DNA from: an uncultured Clostridia bacterium | Lineage (GTDB): Bacteria; Bacillota; Clostridia; Christensenellales; UBA1242 | Direction: 5' to 3' | Length of the DNA: 43,574 nt | NCBI GenBank assembly: GCA_949949035.1 | Contig: CATLHJ010000007.1 | Location: 1-43,574 of the forward strand | Part shown: positions 1-8,385 of the stretch, in pieces | Layout of the letters: every line of letters starts with the position of its first letter | Numbering within the stretch: the first letter of the stretch is position 1 | The notes under the pieces: generated by a model | The model's input: the letters and a program-made list of their open reading frames with translations, nothing else | Databases searched by the model: none | Told to the model about the DNA's origin: nothing | Position numbers and translations under genes: made by a program

Positions 1-127
1 GCGGTGAAAGAGTTTTACGTAAATTGCACCAACCACGTTTACGGCGAGTGGCGAACCACCACGCCGGCGACGTGTACCACGGAAGGTGTCCGCGAACACA
101 CCTGTACGGGTTGTGGTCATACCGAAA
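1..127 (+). repeat. 127-base terminal inverted repeat, left arm
   Basis: Bases 1-127 equal the reverse complement of 43448-43574 without a mismatch; base 128 is the first difference. The repeat lies inside the surface-protein gene. Confidence 0.95.
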
Positions 128-669
128 GCGAAGTTATCCCCGCCACGGGACACGATTACCAGATCGCTGACGATGTGCCCGCTACCTGCACGGAAGCCGG
201 TTATACGCGTTACGAATGTACCCATTGCCACGACGATTACCAAACCAGCGGAGCAGAGCAAAAACCCTTGGGACACGAATACTTATCAAAAAACGACAAG
301 ATAAAACAACCAAGTTGTACCGATGTTGGGTATACTACTCACATTTGCGAACGGTGCCAACACACTTACCAAAGCGATTACGTACCGGCCACAGGTCACA
401 ATTACGGCACGTGGACAACCACCGAACCGGCGACCACGGAGCACGCTGGCGAACAAAAACGTACCTGCGAACACTGCGGCGCCGAACAAGTGCGTACTAT
501 ACCGGCCTTGGCGGGTACCACTACCGACGGCGGTAAAGACAACACCGCCCCCTTGCTGTGGGGCATTATCATTGGGGTAATCGCGGTACTGGCGGGCTGC
601 GGCGGTCTGGCGTGGCTGCTGATCGTCTTGTTCAAACCCAAAAAGAAAGAGAAAGTCGCCGCGGCGTAA
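1..669 (+). CDS. Cys-rich repeat surface protein, membrane-anchored, 5' truncated (left copy)
   Basis: The reading frame is open from base 1 and the protein lacks a signal peptide, so the true start lies outside the window; GTG at 4 is only the first possible start codon. The visible 222 codons hold about four modules of roughly 35-45 residues with the pattern PATCT-x-G-x(5)-C-x-x-C-G ... PATGH, each with paired CxxC-type cysteines. A hydrophobic segment of about 24 residues (near residues 180-205) and a Lys-rich tail end the protein, which fits a cell-surface protein held by a C-terminal membrane anchor. Such modules are frequent in surface proteins of gut Clostridia; their function is not known to me. 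The DNA is visibly richer in G+C than the neighbouring genes. A second copy lies at the other window end facing inward; ends match, the middle differs. Confidence 0.75.
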   Translation, partial: AVKEFYVNCTNHVYGEWRTTTPATCTTEGVREHTCTGCGHTESEVIPATGHDYQIADDVPATCTEAGYTRYECTHCHDDYQTSGAEQKPLGHEYLSKNDKIKQPSCTDVGYTTHICERCQHTYQSDYVPATGHNYGTWTTTEPATTEHAGEQKRTCEHCGAEQVRTIPALAGTTTDGGKDNTAPLLWGIIIGVIAVLAGCGGLAWLLIVLFKPKKKEKVAAA

Positions 670-734
670 TACAAACAGAGTAGAGCAGACCGTCAGCGTA
701 CAGCGTAAACTTGCCGCAAGGTGACAAATTACGA

Positions 735-764
735 TTGACAGGCTATCCGATATTTTGATATAAT
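735..764 (+). promoter_or_regulatory. Promoter of tRNA-Asp
   Basis: Consensus TTGACA (735-740), 18-nt spacer, consensus TATAAT (759-764). The tRNA begins 12 nt after the -10 box. Confidence 0.85.
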
Positions 765-776
765 ATATATAAATTT

Positions 777-853
777 GGCCCGCTAGCTCAGTTGGTTAGA
801 GCGCATGCCTGTCACGCATGAGGTCGACAGTTCAAGTCTGTTGCGGGTCGCCA
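777..853 (+). tRNA. tRNA-Asp (GTC)
   Basis: The 77-nt sequence folds as a cloverleaf. The 7-bp acceptor stem pairs GGCCCGC with GCGGGTC (one G-U). The anticodon stem CATGC/GCATG encloses CTGTCAC with anticodon GTC. The T arm carries TTCAAGT between GACAG and CTGTT. The 3' CCA is encoded. It is transcribed alone from its own promoter and is followed by a hairpin terminator. Confidence 0.97.
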
Positions 854-863
854 AACCACACAA

Positions 864-892
864 AACCTGTCTAAATTAAGGCAGGTTTTTTA
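864..892. terminator. Bidirectional terminator between tRNA-Asp and tspO
   Basis: A 9-bp stem (864-872 with 879-887, one G-U) and 6-nt loop are followed on the + strand by a run of six T. On the minus strand the same stem is followed by TTTTGTG, so it can also end the converging tspO transcript. Confidence 0.8.
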
Positions 893-900
893 TTGCTTGT

Positions 901-1422
901 TTAGTTTAGTAAGGCAACACCCATATTCAAATACAAAGCGTACAGTAACCACATTACATACACGGTGAAAATAATGCCGGCCGCCAAATGGGCAGTGTAA
1001 TAGCGACAAGTAACTACTGTTGCCGACATCAAATTCAGTACTAACCACGCGATTGCAAAAATTACCAAATCCAAGCGAAAAAAGAACAGTGGCCACAGCA
1101 TATTAAAAAACAAATGTATGCCGTAAATAATCATATCGTTACGTCGGCGCTTGGGGTCTTGGTCGGCAATAAAGACCAAGAAAGTGGCTGTACCGATAGC
1201 AATATACAAAATCGTCCAGACCAGTGGAAAAACCCAATCGGGTGGAAAAGCAGGGGGCTGCTGATAACCGTCACGCATCTTGCCACCTAATAAACTGCCA
1301 GCCACTCCGACCGCTAGCGTGATGCCGATAATAATTGCGGCAATCGCCCATTTGGGCAACGGCTTTTTTTGTGGTTGTATTCTGTTTTGCATTAAATTAT
1401 TCATCAAGTATATTTTTGCCAT
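901..1422 (-). CDS. tspO: TspO/MBR family tryptophan-rich membrane protein
   Basis: The 173-residue protein has the family layout of five transmembrane helices. Near residues 57-76 it has PPAFPPDWVFPLVWTILY, the Pro/Trp-rich loop that runs into helix 2 in TspO/MBR proteins; FNMLWPLFFF follows near residue 106 and a W-x-L-Y-A-x-Y-L-N helix lies at the end. The family (bacterial TspO, mitochondrial translocator protein) sits in the membrane and binds porphyrins; its role in bacteria is debated. Length is slightly above the usual 155-160, so a later ATG (codon 7 or 12) may be the true start; none of the candidates has a clear Shine-Dalgarno sequence. It is a lone gene converging on tRNA-Asp and divergent from proS. 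Confidence 0.88.
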   Translation of the reverse strand: MAKIYLMNNLMQNRIQPQKKPLPKWAIAAIIIGITLAVGVAGSLLGGKMRDGYQQPPAFPPDWVFPLVWTILYIAIGTATFLVFIADQDPKRRRNDMIIYGIHLFFNMLWPLFFFRLDLVIFAIAWLVLNLMSATVVTCRYYTAHLAAGIIFTVYVMWLLYALYLNMGVALLN

Positions 1423-1550
1423 ATTCAGTGGAAGTTAAGCAAAATTGTGCGACAAAGTCCTGTTTATAAATACACAACAAGATGTTTCAGAGTAGCCCCA
1501 AACATTGGCAAAACAGCGTCGTTTTATAAACTTTTTTACTATTTTGCCGA

Positions 1551-1596
1551 CGTCGTAAAACTTCGCAAAAGAAAACTTTTACGAAGTTTTACGACG
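1551..1596. repeat. Long near-perfect hairpin between tspO and proS
   Basis: The 21-nt arms 1551-1571 and 1576-1596 are inverted copies with a single mismatch around an AAAA loop. Neither strand has a terminator-like T run after it. It lies in a 265-nt gap between divergent genes, so it ends neither gene. No open reading frame or second copy was seen in the window. Confidence 0.8.
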
Positions 1597-1650
1597 TAAG
1601 GGATGACAAAAACAAACTGGGCAAAATTTTTATCGGAATTATTTTATAGG

Positions 1651-1679
1651 TTGTAACAAATCGGCGTTTGTTGTATAAT
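1651..1679 (+). promoter_or_regulatory. Promoter of proS, leaderless layout
   Basis: TTGTAA (1651-1656), 17-nt spacer, consensus TATAAT (1674-1679). The ATG follows after 8 nt, so transcription should begin almost at the start codon. No Shine-Dalgarno sequence fits in between. Confidence 0.75.
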
Positions 1680-1687
1680 GGATTTAT

Positions 1688-3328
1688 ATGAAAACTACTA
1701 TCATACTCGATAAGAAATTTGATAAAAAAAATACTAAACCCGTGACGGAAAAAAGCAATAAAATAACACAGAAGTCTATCAAGGCTACGAAAAATATGGT
1801 TATGGCAAAACCTGTGGCAATTTCTAACAAAATAGTGACAAAATCTGTACAACAAAAATCAGTAAAAACTGTTACAAAAACCGCACTAAAAACTGAAAAA
1901 AAATTTGTCGAAAATATTACCGAAATATTAAAAGACTTCCCCAAGTGGTATACAGACATTGTCCTAAAAACTGAACTTTGCGATTACGGACCGGTAAAAG
2001 GCACAATGGTAATTCGGCCGTACGGTTTTGCGTTGTGGGAAAATATCAAAAATGAATTAGATAAGCAATTGAAAACCCAAAATTACCAAAATGCTTATTT
2101 CCCGATGCTGATTCCATCGTCTTTTATTGAACGCGAAAAAGAACACGTGGCGGGATTTGCTCCGGAATTAGCTACGGTAACGCACGTGGGCAATGAGGCT
2201 TTAAGTGAAAAATTGTATCTCCGCCCTACTTCGGAAACGATTATCGGTAATATGATTGCCAAGTGGTTACAAAGTTATAAAGAGCTCCCTATGAAAATTA
2301 ATCAATGGTGTAACATTGTACGTTGGGAAAAAACAACCCGTCCATTTTTGCGTACCAGTGAATTTCTATGGCATGAGGCTCATGCCGTTTATGCCGACGC
2401 CAAGTCAGCCAAAACTGGTGCTTTGGACGATTTAGTATTGTACGAAAAGTTTATGCGCGAATTTTTAGCAATTCCTGCCTTGATTGGCCAAAAAAGTGAA
2501 AAAGAAAAATTTGCAGGAGCAGAAATTACTTACGGAGTTGAGGCGATGATGAAAGACGGTAAAAGTTTACAAGTCGGTACCAGTCATTATTTAGGACAAA
2601 ATTTTAGTAAATCATTCAACATTAAATTTCAAGATGATAAAAAGACCGAACGTTTCGCCCATACCACCAGTTTTGGTACTTCTACTCGACTGATTGGCGC
2701 TATTGTAATGACGCATGGCGATGATCGCGGTTTGGTTTTGCCACCACGCGTAGCACCGATCCAAGTCGTAGTTGTACCGATTGCTCAACAAAAACCCGGA
2801 GTCATGAATACGGCAAAGAACATTCAACGTAGTTTAGCTAACTTGCATTACCGCGTGACAATTGATGATAGTGACAATACACCCGGTTGGAAGTTTAATC
2901 AATGGGAAATGAAGGGGGTTCCGGTACGAATTGAAGTTGGCCCGCGCGATATTGAAAACAATGAATGTCAAGTCTTCCGTCGTGATTTATTAACCAAAGA
3001 AACTATCCGTTTAAACCGTGTAGAAGGTTACGTTGCGGAATTATTAGAAGATATCCACCATACGATGTTGGCTAACGCTACCCAAAACCGCGACAAGCAC
3101 ATCAAACGCGTCAAGACCTTCCCTGAACTGAAAAAAGCCATCAATGCCGGTAATTTTGTGTCGGCGCCTTGGTGCAATTGTACCGATTGCGAAGAAAAAA
3201 TAAAGACCGAAACTAATGGTGCATCTACGCGAGTGATGCTGTTTAATACTACCCCCGAAAAAGGTGCGGTTTGCGTAAAATGCGGTAAACCCGCCAAAGT
3301 TGAAATTATTTTTGCGAAGGCATATTAA
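1688..3328 (+). CDS. proS: Prolyl-tRNA synthetase, archaeal/eukaryotic type, with a basic N-terminal extension
   Basis: Class II synthetase that charges tRNA-Pro. The catalytic core begins near residue 78 (PKWYTDIVLK, YGPVKGTMVIRPYG) and includes LRPTSETIIG (motif 2 region), RTSEFLWHEAH and the motif 3 region THGDDRGLVLPPR. It is followed by the anticodon-binding domain and a C-terminal zinc-type domain with Cys pairs (WCNCTDC, CVKCGK). It ends in AKAY; a C-terminal Tyr is a hallmark of the archaeal-type (ProS3) enzyme. At 546 residues it is about 70 longer than usual because of a Lys/Ser/Thr/Val-rich, low-complexity head. The ATG at 1688 is supported by the promoter 8 nt upstream; ATG 1796 would remove part of the head. 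tyrS follows 12 nt later, so the two form an operon. Confidence 0.95.
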   Translation: MKTTIILDKKFDKKNTKPVTEKSNKITQKSIKATKNMVMAKPVAISNKIVTKSVQQKSVKTVTKTALKTEKKFVENITEILKDFPKWYTDIVLKTELCDYGPVKGTMVIRPYGFALWENIKNELDKQLKTQNYQNAYFPMLIPSSFIEREKEHVAGFAPELATVTHVGNEALSEKLYLRPTSETIIGNMIAKWLQSYKELPMKINQWCNIVRWEKTTRPFLRTSEFLWHEAHAVYADAKSAKTGALDDLVLYEKFMREFLAIPALIGQKSEKEKFAGAEITYGVEAMMKDGKSLQVGTSHYLGQNFSKSFNIKFQDDKKTERFAHTTSFGTSTRLIGAIVMTHGDDRGLVLPPRVAPIQVVVVPIAQQKPGVMNTAKNIQRSLANLHYRVTIDDSDNTPGWKFNQWEMKGVPVRIEVGPRDIENNECQVFRRDLLTKETIRLNRVEGYVAELLEDIHHTMLANATQNRDKHIKRVKTFPELKKAINAGNFVSAPWCNCTDCEEKIKTETNGASTRVMLFNTTPEKGAVCVKCGKPAKVEIIFAKAY

Positions 3329-3340
3329 AAGGTGATACCC

Positions 3341-4576
3341 ATGAAAAGATATGATGAATTATTGTTTAACCGTTTTAACGAGGATTGGCATCAATTACCG
3401 ACCGCTAAAATGCTATCGTTATTGCGGGTTAAGACGCAGACTACCCTGCCCTCCCAAATTGATATGGCCCGCATGAAAGGTAAACTCAAAGTAAAATTTG
3501 GTATAGACCCAACTGGAGCCGAAATCCACATTGGCCATTTGTGTCCAATATTTTGCTTGAATATTTTTTTGAAATGTGGGCATCACGTAGATTTCGTAAT
3601 TGGCGATTTTACGGCTCGTATCGGCGACCCCAGTGGGCGTAATACTGAACGAGCGATGATTACCGATGAACAAATTGCCAGCAATTTTGCCACCTACACC
3701 AAACAAATTGCCCCTTATATCGATATCAACCAACTGGCGGTACATAAAAACAGTGAGTGGCTATCTAAATATTCATTAAGTGAATTTTTGTCGGTTCTAC
3801 AACGTATTAAATTGTCGGTCGCCACTCAAAGGGAAGATTTTCGTAACCGTATCGAAAATGTATCTTTAGCAGAAGTGACTTACGCAGTATTGATGGGGTT
3901 AGATTCGGTTAGTTTGCAAGCAGACATTGAGTTAGGCGGCCTTGATCAAACTTTGAACTTTTCACAATGTCGTTTGGTGCAAGAAATTTATAACCAAAAA
4001 CCCGAACAAGCTTTCGTAACTCCAATTTTAGAAGGATTAAGTGGTGATGGTCGTAAGATGAGCAAAAGTTATCACAACTACATTGCTGTATCAGCCAGTG
4101 CCGAAGAAAAATTTGGTAAGTTTATGTCTTTGCCTGACAATTTATTGCTGAAATATTATCAAGCATTTGGGTATTTATACGAAGAAGAAATACCAGATCT
4201 TGTGGCCTTTATACAAGAGAATCCATTGGAAGCAAAAAAGCAGTTGGCGACTTATTTTGTTGCATTGGATGGCAATAATTTAGCCATTGGGCTCACGGAA
4301 CGCGAAAAGTTTGAACGCAAGTTTTCTAAACGAGAGTTAACTGCGGATGATTTCGTTAAGGTTGTTGTTCCTGCCCCAACGAACATTATTAACGCTATTT
4401 TTGCGTCTGGTAAATTTGCGTCTAAAAGTGAGATAAAGCGGTTACTGACTGCTGGCGCAGTTACCAATATCGACACCAAAGTTAAATTGAATGCCGATTT
4501 CATTGTGACAAAAAATGTCAAAATAAAAGTTGGTAAATTGAATATCTTTCAAATGGAGGTAAAAAATGAACGATGA
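3341..4576 (+). CDS. tyrS: Tyrosyl-tRNA synthetase
   Basis: Class I synthetase that charges tRNA-Tyr. KFGIDPTG comes just before HIGH at residues 63-66, and GRKMSKS (KMSKS near 239-243) closes the active-site loop. The C-terminal S4-type RNA-binding domain starts near residue 340 (KFASKSEIKRLLTAGAV). The 411-residue length is normal. The ATG at 3341 is chosen over GTG 3332 because a GGTGAT Shine-Dalgarno site lies 4-5 nt upstream. It sits 12 nt after proS and overlaps the next gene by 11 nt, so the three are probably co-transcribed. The KMSKS form places it in the TyrZ-like branch rather than the KFGKT branch. Confidence 0.96.
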   Translation: MKRYDELLFNRFNEDWHQLPTAKMLSLLRVKTQTTLPSQIDMARMKGKLKVKFGIDPTGAEIHIGHLCPIFCLNIFLKCGHHVDFVIGDFTARIGDPSGRNTERAMITDEQIASNFATYTKQIAPYIDINQLAVHKNSEWLSKYSLSEFLSVLQRIKLSVATQREDFRNRIENVSLAEVTYAVLMGLDSVSLQADIELGGLDQTLNFSQCRLVQEIYNQKPEQAFVTPILEGLSGDGRKMSKSYHNYIAVSASAEEKFGKFMSLPDNLLLKYYQAFGYLYEEEIPDLVAFIQENPLEAKKQLATYFVALDGNNLAIGLTEREKFERKFSKRELTADDFVKVVVPAPTNIINAIFASGKFASKSEIKRLLTAGAVTNIDTKVKLNADFIVTKNVKIKVGKLNIFQMEVKNER

Positions 4577-5681
4577 ACGAATTAAAAAACTGGCACACAA
4601 TTTAATTAATTATAGTTGCGGTTTACAGAAAGGGCAAAATATTATTATTGAAGCGAGCGTTGAGGCGCGTCCGCTGGTTAAGGAATTGGTACGCCAAATA
4701 TACGCACTTGGCGCGCATCCGTTCGTGCGTTTAAGTGACAGTGAAATCTCCCGTGAAGTAATGATGGGAATGGACGAGGAACAAGCTAAGCGTTCTTGTC
4801 GCTACACATTACCAATGTTTGAAGACGCGGCGGCTTATATTGGCATCAGTTCATCCTACAATAAATTCGAGTCCGCCGATGTACCTAGTGACCGTAAAAA
4901 AATCTACAGTAAATTTTACAGTAAACCAGTACATATTGATACCCGCGTTTGTAAAACGAATTGGGTAATTTTGAACTACCCTAATCCGGCTTTGGCACAA
5001 TTAGCACAGATGTCGACCGATGTCTTTGCCGATTTCTTTTTTGATGTTTGCACTTTGGATTATTCCAAAATGGATAAAGCGATGCGTAACTTAAAGAAAT
5101 TGATGGAAAAAACTGACCGCGTGCGTTTAGTGGCACCTGATACCGATTTAACTTTTTCCATTAAGGGGCAACCGGCGATTATTTGTTCGGGGAAATGTAA
5201 TATTCCCGATGGTGAAATTTACACTTCACCAATTAAAAACTCAATAAATGGTAAAATTAAATTTAATATTCCTTCATTGTACAAAGGCATTATCCATAAC
5301 GATATTACTTTGGAATTTAAGGACGGTAAAGTAATCAAAGAAAGTTCATCCAATACCCAACAACTGACTGCAGAATTGAATGTTGATGCTGGGGCTCGCT
5401 ACGTCGGTGAATTCGCCTTGGGCGTAAACCCGTTTATTACTAAACCAATGTACGATACTCTGTTCGATGAAAAAATGTCTGGTTCCATTCATATGGCTTT
5501 GGGTAACGCGTATGATGATGCTCCGAACGGCAACGTCAGCCAAAATCACTGGGATATTGTCTTGTCAATGACCAATGAACATAACGGTGGGCAGATTTAT
5601 TTTGATGACGTATTAGTGCGTGATAATGGTCGTTTTGTCTTACCAGAATTACTATGCTTGAATCCCGAGAATCTGCGTTAA
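4566..5681 (+). CDS. M29 family aminopeptidase (aminopeptidase T/AmpS-like)
   Basis: A 371-residue metallopeptidase that removes N-terminal amino acids from peptides in the cytosol. Family signs are the N-terminal LINYSCGLQKGQNIII, the metal-binding stretch CNIPDGEIYTSP (Glu ligand), GEFALGVNP, SIHMALGNAY, NHWDIV and a final D-D-V-x-V-R-D-N-G-R-F. Length matches the family. The start has an excellent Shine-Dalgarno site (GGAGG, 6 nt upstream) inside the 3' end of tyrS; the genes overlap by 11 nt. Its stop overlaps the stop of the converging sodA-like gene by 4 nt, with no terminator between. Confidence 0.92.
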   Translation: MNDERIKKLAHNLINYSCGLQKGQNIIIEASVEARPLVKELVRQIYALGAHPFVRLSDSEISREVMMGMDEEQAKRSCRYTLPMFEDAAAYIGISSSYNKFESADVPSDRKKIYSKFYSKPVHIDTRVCKTNWVILNYPNPALAQLAQMSTDVFADFFFDVCTLDYSKMDKAMRNLKKLMEKTDRVRLVAPDTDLTFSIKGQPAIICSGKCNIPDGEIYTSPIKNSINGKIKFNIPSLYKGIIHNDITLEFKDGKVIKESSSNTQQLTAELNVDAGARYVGEFALGVNPFITKPMYDTLFDEKMSGSIHMALGNAYDDAPNGNVSQNHWDIVLSMTNEHNGGQIYFDDVLVRDNGRFVLPELLCLNPENLR

Positions 5682-6316
5682 TTTAGTCTTTCGCTAAATT
5701 TAACCCAGTCGACGATATTCCAAAAATCATCTAGATATTTTTGGCGATCATTTAAGTGTTGTAAGTAATAGGCGTGCTCCCAAACATCAACGCATAAAAT
5801 CGGCGTTACATTATTGGTTAAGGGTGTTACTTGATTGGCCGTTGTGACAATGTCTAAATTACCATTGGCTGTCTTAACTAACCACGCATACCCTGAACCA
5901 AACACACTCAACGCCTTAGCAGTGAATTGTTCTTTCATGTTTTTCCAACTGCCAAAGCATTCGCTAACTTTTTTGGTGGCTTGCGGGGTAATGCCAATTA
6001 CAATTTGCCCAGTGGCTGGGCGCAATTCGTCAAAATAGAAAAAGTGGTTGTACACCCCGCCCGCATTGCGTAATAGCAGTTGGTCTTGGTTACTTTCGGC
6101 ATAGGCGATTAGTTCCTGTAAAGTCATACTTTGCAAATCGGGTCGTGCTTCCAAAATTTGGTTTAATTGATTGATATAATTTACCAATAGTCGGTCGTAA
6201 TGCGCGTACGAAGTTTTGACGTCAATATATGGTGCCAAGGCGGTAAAATTGTAAGGTAATTTAATGTTTTCGAACGGGTAAGTCATTAGTTCCCAATTTT
6301 GTGTTAAATTTTCCAT
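5678..6316 (-). CDS. Fe/Mn superoxide dismutase
   Basis: Converts superoxide to oxygen and hydrogen peroxide. All four metal ligands are visible: His39 (S-Y-A-H-Y), His in NHFFYFDEL, and Asp and His in DVWEHAYYLQ. GSGYAWLV is the usual GSGWAWL segment. A gapless match to the E. coli SodA N-terminus shows that the second-shell His30 and His31 are both Leu here (Leu43, Leu44), while the gateway Tyr is kept. The ATG at 6316 is preferred over 6322 because AAGGA lies 5 nt before it. The metal (Fe or Mn) cannot be assigned safely. It follows the transglycosylase gene by 34 nt on the same strand. Confidence 0.93.
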   Translation of the reverse strand: MENLTQNWELMTYPFENIKLPYNFTALAPYIDVKTSYAHYDRLLVNYINQLNQILEARPDLQSMTLQELIAYAESNQDQLLLRNAGGVYNHFFYFDELRPATGQIVIGITPQATKKVSECFGSWKNMKEQFTAKALSVFGSGYAWLVKTANGNLDIVTTANQVTPLTNNVTPILCVDVWEHAYYLQHLNDRQKYLDDFWNIVDWVKFSERLN

Positions 6317-6350
6317 AATCATCCTTATGACGGAAATTGTCGAAAGTTGC

Positions 6351-6851
6351 CTAAATTCTACCGCGATAGAATTTTACGCTTTTTTGTACCTTGGCAACGT
6401 AAGCATTAGTTTCGGCAAAAGGACAACTGGTTAATTCTTTAACTTGTTGCTCGTTAAGCCAACGGGTAACATTGCCCTCTCCCGCATTGTAGGCAAATAA
6501 TGCTGTATTCACGTCGCCAAACTTATCAATTAAATACGCTAAATATTTGGTACCAACCGCAATGTTCTCGGCAGCATTAAACAAATCACAAGGTTTATCG
6601 GTTACGTATTCAGCGGTCGAAGGTAAAAGTTGCATTAGCCCTATTGCGTTTTTTGATGAAATTTTGTTTTTATTAAATCCACTTTCGGCATTGATTACCG
6701 CAGCAATCAAAGCCGGTTCAACGCCATATTCGGTGGCCGCAGCACTGATTTCACCAGTGTAACGTAACGGGAAAAGTAAATAAAAAAGACAAAACCACAC
6801 GCCAACCAAAACTACCGCAACAACTATTGTTCCAGTTAATAACTGTTTCAC
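6351..6851 (-). CDS. Membrane-anchored lytic transglycosylase (SLT domain)
   Basis: A 166-residue enzyme that cleaves the glycan backbone of peptidoglycan outside the membrane. An N-terminal transmembrane anchor (about residues 7-29) is followed by the SLT domain: NAESGF with the catalytic Glu, AIGLMQLLPSTA, and ALFAYNAGEGNV. Start is GTG. A -10-like TACTAT (6858-6863) ends 6 nt before the GTG, resembling the leaderless layout seen elsewhere, but no convincing -35 box is present. It begins 16 nt after the stop of the ABC permease and could instead be read from that operon. Confidence 0.92.
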   Translation of the reverse strand: MKQLLTGTIVVAVVLVGVWFCLFYLLFPLRYTGEISAAATEYGVEPALIAAVINAESGFNKNKISSKNAIGLMQLLPSTAEYVTDKPCDLFNAAENIAVGTKYLAYLIDKFGDVNTALFAYNAGEGNVTRWLNEQQVKELTSCPFAETNAYVAKVQKSVKFYRGRI

Positions 6852-6867
6852 TAATTTATAGTATTTG

Positions 6868-8385
6868 TCATAAACGCTTAAAAATGCGTTTACCTAGGGT
6901 TAATGTCAACGTCACTACTACAACTGCTAGTAGGACAATGATGATTAAGGGAATTAACAACGCCCATATTATTGGTAGACTGCTGGTAATAAGTTCAAAA
7001 TATAAATAGCCTAGCAACCCCACCAAGACCATACCACCAAGCATCATAATAAAACTGCTCATACTCTGTTTGATAACGGCAGCGTCACTTTCGGCGTTGA
7101 ATTTAGGGAATAACAAGTTTATCAATACCCCACCAAAAGCCACAATTACGTTGATTGCAACCGGTACCAAAAGTAACGAAATAAAATACAATACGTCAAA
7201 ATGTTTAATACATTCCAAAACAATGCTGCAAATGGTCATTAGTGGGCTCAACAACAACACCCCAAATACCCCTTTGGCAGACAAAACAGTAGTTTGTTTG
7301 ATGGGCATACTTTTTAATATCCAAAATTGTTTGCCTTCTAATGAGATAGAAAACGCGGTCGGATAGGTTAAAATAGTCATTCCTGAAAACAATGCCATAA
7401 TGATAAAACACAAGCCATTATTGTCTAAACCAAGCGTCTCTAATAATGGATTAAACGGGTCAAACAATAACCAAATGGAAAAGGCAACAATGGCAATCGG
7501 GCCTAATAAAGTATTAATCATCAATACGGTTGAGTTAAGGTAACGGTTGGTTTCATTTTTCAATAGCGAACAGAAGGGCGTAGTTTTCTTGCTGACAAAC
7601 TTTACAGTTTTGGTTGCGTAAGTTCTGGCTTCACGATTCATTAAAATCGTAAATAATCCTACACCCAGCGCAAAAATCGCAACTGCCCCGCCAATCAGCG
7701 TTAACATAAACCAAGGATTAAAAGCTAAAAGATAATTAACGGTGCGCAACATAATTATTGGGTCCAGATTGAACATGAGGTATTCATATACAAAAACCAG
7801 TGCTATTAATAGGCTGATAGTAAAAATGGCTTTAACTACGTTTCCGTATTTGAAATTAGGTAAACACAAAGTGGTAATAAAATCAATAATGTAAGACAGA
7901 CCAACGGTAAGCAAGGGAATCATTAACACGGTAACAACGTTACCGATTAAGGCGACGCCCGAAAACGGTGTATAAGCCATAAAAGCGACAATACTGGGGA
8001 CAATGGTTAAGATTACAATAATTAAATTGAGTAAATATCGCGATAAAGCTTTGGCCACCATAATTTCACTTTTTTTGATAGGCATAGCTAATAGTAATTC
8101 GGTATCGTTGGCCCGTTGTCCACCGGTTATAGTTTGGAAAGCGAAGCAAACCGTCAAAAAGATGCCCATAACGTAGCCAGTTCCTAAAACTAAGGCCGTG
8201 AGCCCAGTGTCCGCATATCCCTTTGTGAACAACATTTGGCAATAGGTTAATAACGCAAATAAGGCAACATACAACAAAACGATTACACCGAAACCAAGTG
8301 TGCCTTTAACGCGTGAACGTTTGCCACGTAGCCCCCCTAACCCGCTTATTAGGTAATTTTTGGTTAATAGATAAATATTACGCAT
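6868..8385 (-). CDS. ABC-2 type exporter permease
   Basis: A 505-residue protein with about twelve predicted transmembrane helices and a basic cytoplasmic start. It contains a family-like segment near residues 110-125 (MPIKKSEIMVAKALSR), which recurs near residue 345 (MPIKQTTVLSAKGVFG), indicating two related halves. The start overlaps the end of the ATPase gene by 8 bp, and a GAGG Shine-Dalgarno site lies 9 nt upstream, so translation is probably coupled. It should form the membrane part of the exporter with the neighbouring ATPase. The substrate is unknown. Confidence 0.85.
   Translation of the reverse strand: MRNIYLLTKNYLISGLGGLRGKRSRVKGTLGFGVIVLLYVALFALLTYCQMLFTKGYADTGLTALVLGTGYVMGIFLTVCFAFQTITGGQRANDTELLLAMPIKKSEIMVAKALSRYLLNLIIVILTIVPSIVAFMAYTPFSGVALIGNVVTVLMIPLLTVGLSYIIDFITTLCLPNFKYGNVVKAIFTISLLIALVFVYEYLMFNLDPIIMLRTVNYLLAFNPWFMLTLIGGAVAIFALGVGLFTILMNREARTYATKTVKFVSKKTTPFCSLLKNETNRYLNSTVLMINTLLGPIAIVAFSIWLLFDPFNPLLETLGLDNNGLCFIIMALFSGMTILTYPTAFSISLEGKQFWILKSMPIKQTTVLSAKGVFGVLLLSPLMTICSIVLECIKHFDVLYFISLLLVPVAINVIVAFGGVLINLLFPKFNAESDAAVIKQSMSSFIMMLGGMVLVGLLGYLYFELITSSLPIIWALLIPLIIIVLLAVVVVTLTLTLGKRIFKRL

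Noticed and set aside
1423..1687. T-box or other riboswitch before proS
   Set aside because: The promoter abuts the ATG, so there is no leader to hold one, and no T-box sequence (TGGNACCGCG-like) is present. The same holds for ileS.
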